Below, one piece after another: positions 63,401 to 64,000 of a stretch of 64,000 bases of DNA. Under the pieces are notes generated by a model that was not told the origin of the DNA, did not search any database, and saw only the letters and a list, made by a program, of their open reading frames with translations. Source of the DNA: Candidatus Heimdallarchaeum endolithica (GTDB lineage Archaea; Asgardarchaeota; Heimdallarchaeia; Heimdallarchaeales; Heimdallarchaeaceae). The stretch lies in contig CP084167.1 in NCBI GenBank assembly GCA_021513715.1, positions 2,303,555-2,367,554 on the forward strand, in the 5' to 3' direction. Position 1 is the first letter of the stretch; every line of letters begins with the position of its first letter. The translations under genes were made by a program, and so were the position numbers.

Positions 63401-64000
63401 TTCATCTAAAACTATAAGATTTGATGATGAAGCTTGTACTCCAAGTAATATAATAGACAAGATAAACATAAAAGCTCATTTATCTCTCGATATAGGGGAA
63501 AGCTTAGAACAAGTTTCAATTTACAAGATATACGCAATAGATATTGAAAATAAAGAACATGTTTTATACTCATCCAATTATGATGAATACTATTTCAATT
63601 ATACAAGCGATTTAAATTATGAAATAGACTTAAATGTTTCAGCAGATTCAGCGTATTTCTACATAATAAAAGAATTTAAAGTAGAATTTAAAATAAAAAC
63701 CTTTACAGCAAGTGCTCAAGATGTAGTAGAAATATGTTTTGCAGAGTTGAAAGTTATCACTGATGAATTTTTACCCTATGATGTCATCTATCCAAAGGAT
63801 ACATCACCACCTTCAATCGATCTTATTCCTGTCTCTCCTCTGAGTCTAGAAAATAACATTTGGACGTTTACATACTCCGCAGAAGATTATTCAGGATTGA
63901 AAAATAATCAGTTCCAATATCGTATAAAATATGATTGGGGAGGAATAGATGATCAAGGTATAGTATATTCTAAATCCGATAGTTATTCAGAATACATGGT
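57498..64000 (+). CDS. Giant secreted Ig-like/adhesin surface protein, N-terminal 2167 residues
   Basis: Open without a stop from ATG 57498 (ribosome-binding site GGTGG 7 nt upstream) to the window edge; frame checked at several points across the stretch. Signal peptide about 1-34 (KKKLTIYSILIILLFSNLSG). The rest is tandem beta-sandwich (Ig/CARDB-like) segments beginning with PPxIxxxxxxP and DxxGIxxxxLxY (QSPPSILRVTQFP, KPPTFAINQISG, NSAPTISLTCQ, LPPVLLSYSDN), with many sequons. Around 1217-1340 is a different module, ALGEPDGNMAEVGEYIRLDM...PGDGEDFKVYGGAGQYQVILI...LDEVRYIEIW, like carbohydrate-binding 'PDG' lectin domains. Role: very long surface filament or adhesin. C-terminus unseen. Confidence 0.85.
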   Translation, partial: MEKIKIKKKLTIYSILIILLFSNLSGLNFKFLQAENGDQSPPSILRVTQFPEIPTQFDGVVVYVEVEDETGFSSIYLMYERNNNLTSIPMKYLPNYYGNGTCFYASLPSFSAGTRITYFIEVTDSSENQNIAHSLKYDYVVVSDGIPKIKLLNEPKFLYSEEEYTFQFTIYDEDNISLQDTGIDPPLLYYRTERVEGTQQVVYNSTSEVFESVLPSVSLLDGEIKEGEKIEVWVGAYDKSPAHQYGESQHLQLPVINEKPYIYGVDRYPYIPLYNESFNLTTTIYYRENIGMNITQVSATINRYDEVTQKITKQSYILTQSEYSKFVFTGIIEPIGYIDNIELKINCKYTSDYQIEEAEVEKQEKSFSVRDCEAPAILESGFSSGVTTLKEGEEVKVYANVLDRLNTKDVTAIVTEEYKSGLQLIRSSKEYFQKLSYYGDDGISFIQQMSIDQSISGDFYFDGLVLKEEYVSKVRKEAASETLSIYAVEGKNELFIKIINPEGFLPLNYNQLVIQARAIGQDILLAGVYADLGETVIWNETVGNYVYDNVLPIDKFFSTDEYGTACLYNLQNIEDITNSIWLKFVPADGGNFSSSDGLSIDNIRLFSINTLNGERIDCYHQEINHDFVEYYGYYQAKKVDQLITFYIQASDGINIQTQNNEETIIVTDGKPPTFAINQISGVDIEDTELKFSMAITDYSIIDPTDALNVCFHYKINGLEEIIVNLTVANNWDEKGKVWVYNFNNTTILNFNDMWEYWFSAEDPCGNRGESKHYSFVVEENSAPTISLTCQTVTYNGEEKTVVEPAGAEIGISGEYLDINMDITENEGGSGIKLIQLYWYTSSHESNCWSSEVYSFMSVYSITDLTVAEKMIHNFDKVGILYYYAQVIDHAGNIYQTPEYQVQLIDNVKPIIKINSEYNSPNGLYNVDNSYGDISYNEDAYITLEIEDASTITNLILEAETSQGTFAGEVIWDEYYHDWTLQHYQIKVNKAWEVGENINLKITAVDSFGNALNNFLLGTEYIIDKLPPVLLSYSDNNPELGGGEITISYQVKDIGSVVAYLYYNFNSSVETPSTENATLSDFQVAVMELESIDDTKYAPYIEWSFTKTLSLPLEILYPAVSIYFVALDEYNNSLTCIGGKAYSLPNFDIETSIYTPKIESYKKLADKFGDFREYPRDNVDKRWVGETETTIISYDFSVEENFSINYAHPYGDRFAKSVLEFYTRGCQNSYYALGEPDGNMAEVGEYIRLDMEYEGKILSKPGDGEDFKVYGGAGQYQVILIKNALSPLPAYYHLGTGTGITSWDLEAVGLDEVRYIEIWNENTDNSPVYIDAIEAIHCDGDSFTGQEWQNAEENNGIPANIVDKQLSMYYHGYNGNNEILETTVNPEFYDYLYIPLWMNTYLPQIKLSINFVQQAYSVDLFAVDNIAKDSLMQNGNYVHLGKIDGSGVYYFACSYPNRYTGVLFKIRHSWERITSELVQMYNYEFTLDYIKLFGIFYRIEELSGPNYSEFEKMYEKNSGSNPDPLFLQMENYNGENQKSASIDNIHEEIWADAINELEIFGGTKGEWFYLAIDRASEQPNNPIVTDVQVVYVDGERLYWKNAYNNQKRIALIFDTLEFYETYGVSNYFYIMSNATIEGKGFTAYYYSFYSNNELLEGFNYEGIPQADFRTGDALNPTLEDTSYDSPWWNNPLDFTSLNSDKHGCIVVQIQENQSGNIDYLNFEGYYSFLLDDLYLGGEELHTHRIGYLPIHIEGFSYYSGIMDGFYITDDIKPKLRLQTSIANLYSHPLELSYVLPLEFIDYGEGWLPREIKDYDTSYLDNERYRWLEVEFHNKIQYAITELNNDSCTLFQKVFDTQSNEIYFEESYTHYKSKNIDNELTKSFSHIIPESEAIFPSSYQDFTYKSSLNYVGNISSSDYVEVDSPEIKIGNTKKEDSNINEQYERAKDEYRFYYFLPYESDTNSIAFVNISSKTIRFDDEACTPSNIIDKINIKAHLSLDIGESLEQVSIYKIYAIDIENKEHVLYSSNYDEYYFNYTSDLNYEIDLNVSADSAYFYIIKEFKVEFKIKTFTASAQDVVEICFAELKVITDEFLPYDVIYPKDTSPPSIDLIPVSPLSLENNIWTFTYSAEDYSGLKNNQFQYRIKYDWGGIDDQGIVYSKSDSYSEYM

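Overview
The window looks like a piece of an Asgard-type (Promethearchaeota) archaeal chromosome: very AT-rich, densely packed, with short intergenic gaps, AT-rich TATA-like promoters and T-rich gene ends. Archaeal markers are sn-glycerol-1-phosphate dehydrogenase (ether lipid backbone), the KH/beta-CASP nuclease aCPSF1, UPF0179, ThiL and eS26. Eukaryote-like translation and secretion proteins point towards Asgard rather than Euryarchaeota: a ribophorin I-like subunit of oligosaccharyltransferase, an MCTS1/Tma20-like PUA protein, a Nip7-like protein overlapping a Nop2/Sun methyltransferase, and HEAT repeats. The lineage is an inference from gene content; no rRNA is present.

1-48,440 is ordinary chromosomal backbone. 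In order: deoC (cut by the window edge), an MFS carrier, the ribophorin I-like protein and an E1/MoeB-like enzyme; small regulators and unknown helical proteins; a sugar acetyltransferase, a ribbon-helix-helix (RHH) regulator and a Yip1-like membrane protein; a bacterial-type MetK and a CYTH phosphohydrolase; aCPSF1; the Nip7/Nop2/HEAT cluster; a SelB-like protein that lost its GTP-binding motifs and a bactofilin-like protein; an ArsR regulator with a ferritin-domain VIT1 transporter; a phospholipase C-like surface protein divergent from a cytosolic DUF11-like protein; M32 peptidase, FKBP, UPF0179, MCTS1-like and egsA; a membrane histidine kinase whose phospho-acceptor His is Gln; a second RHH regulator (54 aa), enolase, ThiL, uS19, PadR, eS26 and a TrmY-like protein; an IMPase, DUF362, a zinc-ribbon membrane protein and an S9 peptidase; a 1395-aa 2-hydroxyacyl-CoA dehydratase activase; membrane proteins, a HAD phosphatase and a cyclic 2,3-diphosphoglycerate synthetase-like protein with an elaborate upstream region.

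48,600-57,500 is accessory in character. It opens with a tRNA-Asn(GUU) that has an anticodon-loop intron but no recognisable T-arm or 3' acceptor strand. Next is a Cas4-like Fe-S nuclease gene, broken by an in-frame TGA and by an intact IS481-type insertion sequence with terminal inverted repeats and a 17-19 bp target duplication. A DUF4365 nuclease-like gene follows with a near-leaderless promoter. A winged-helix regulator is divergent from a coupled three-gene operon ending in a ParA/MinD-like ATPase, with ACTATC iterons just downstream. A beta-helix surface protein and three 32-bp tandem repeats come next. No CRISPR array and no integrase were seen.

57,498-64,000 is one uninterrupted frame, the first 2167 codons of a giant secreted Ig-like surface protein that runs off the window, preceded by a hairpin-rich leader region.

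The most notable items are the ribophorin I-like protein with a cytosolic helical tail, the broken Cas4-like locus, the incomplete tRNA-Asn, the ParA operon with iterons, and a shared palindromic operator candidate upstream of both RHH regulators.
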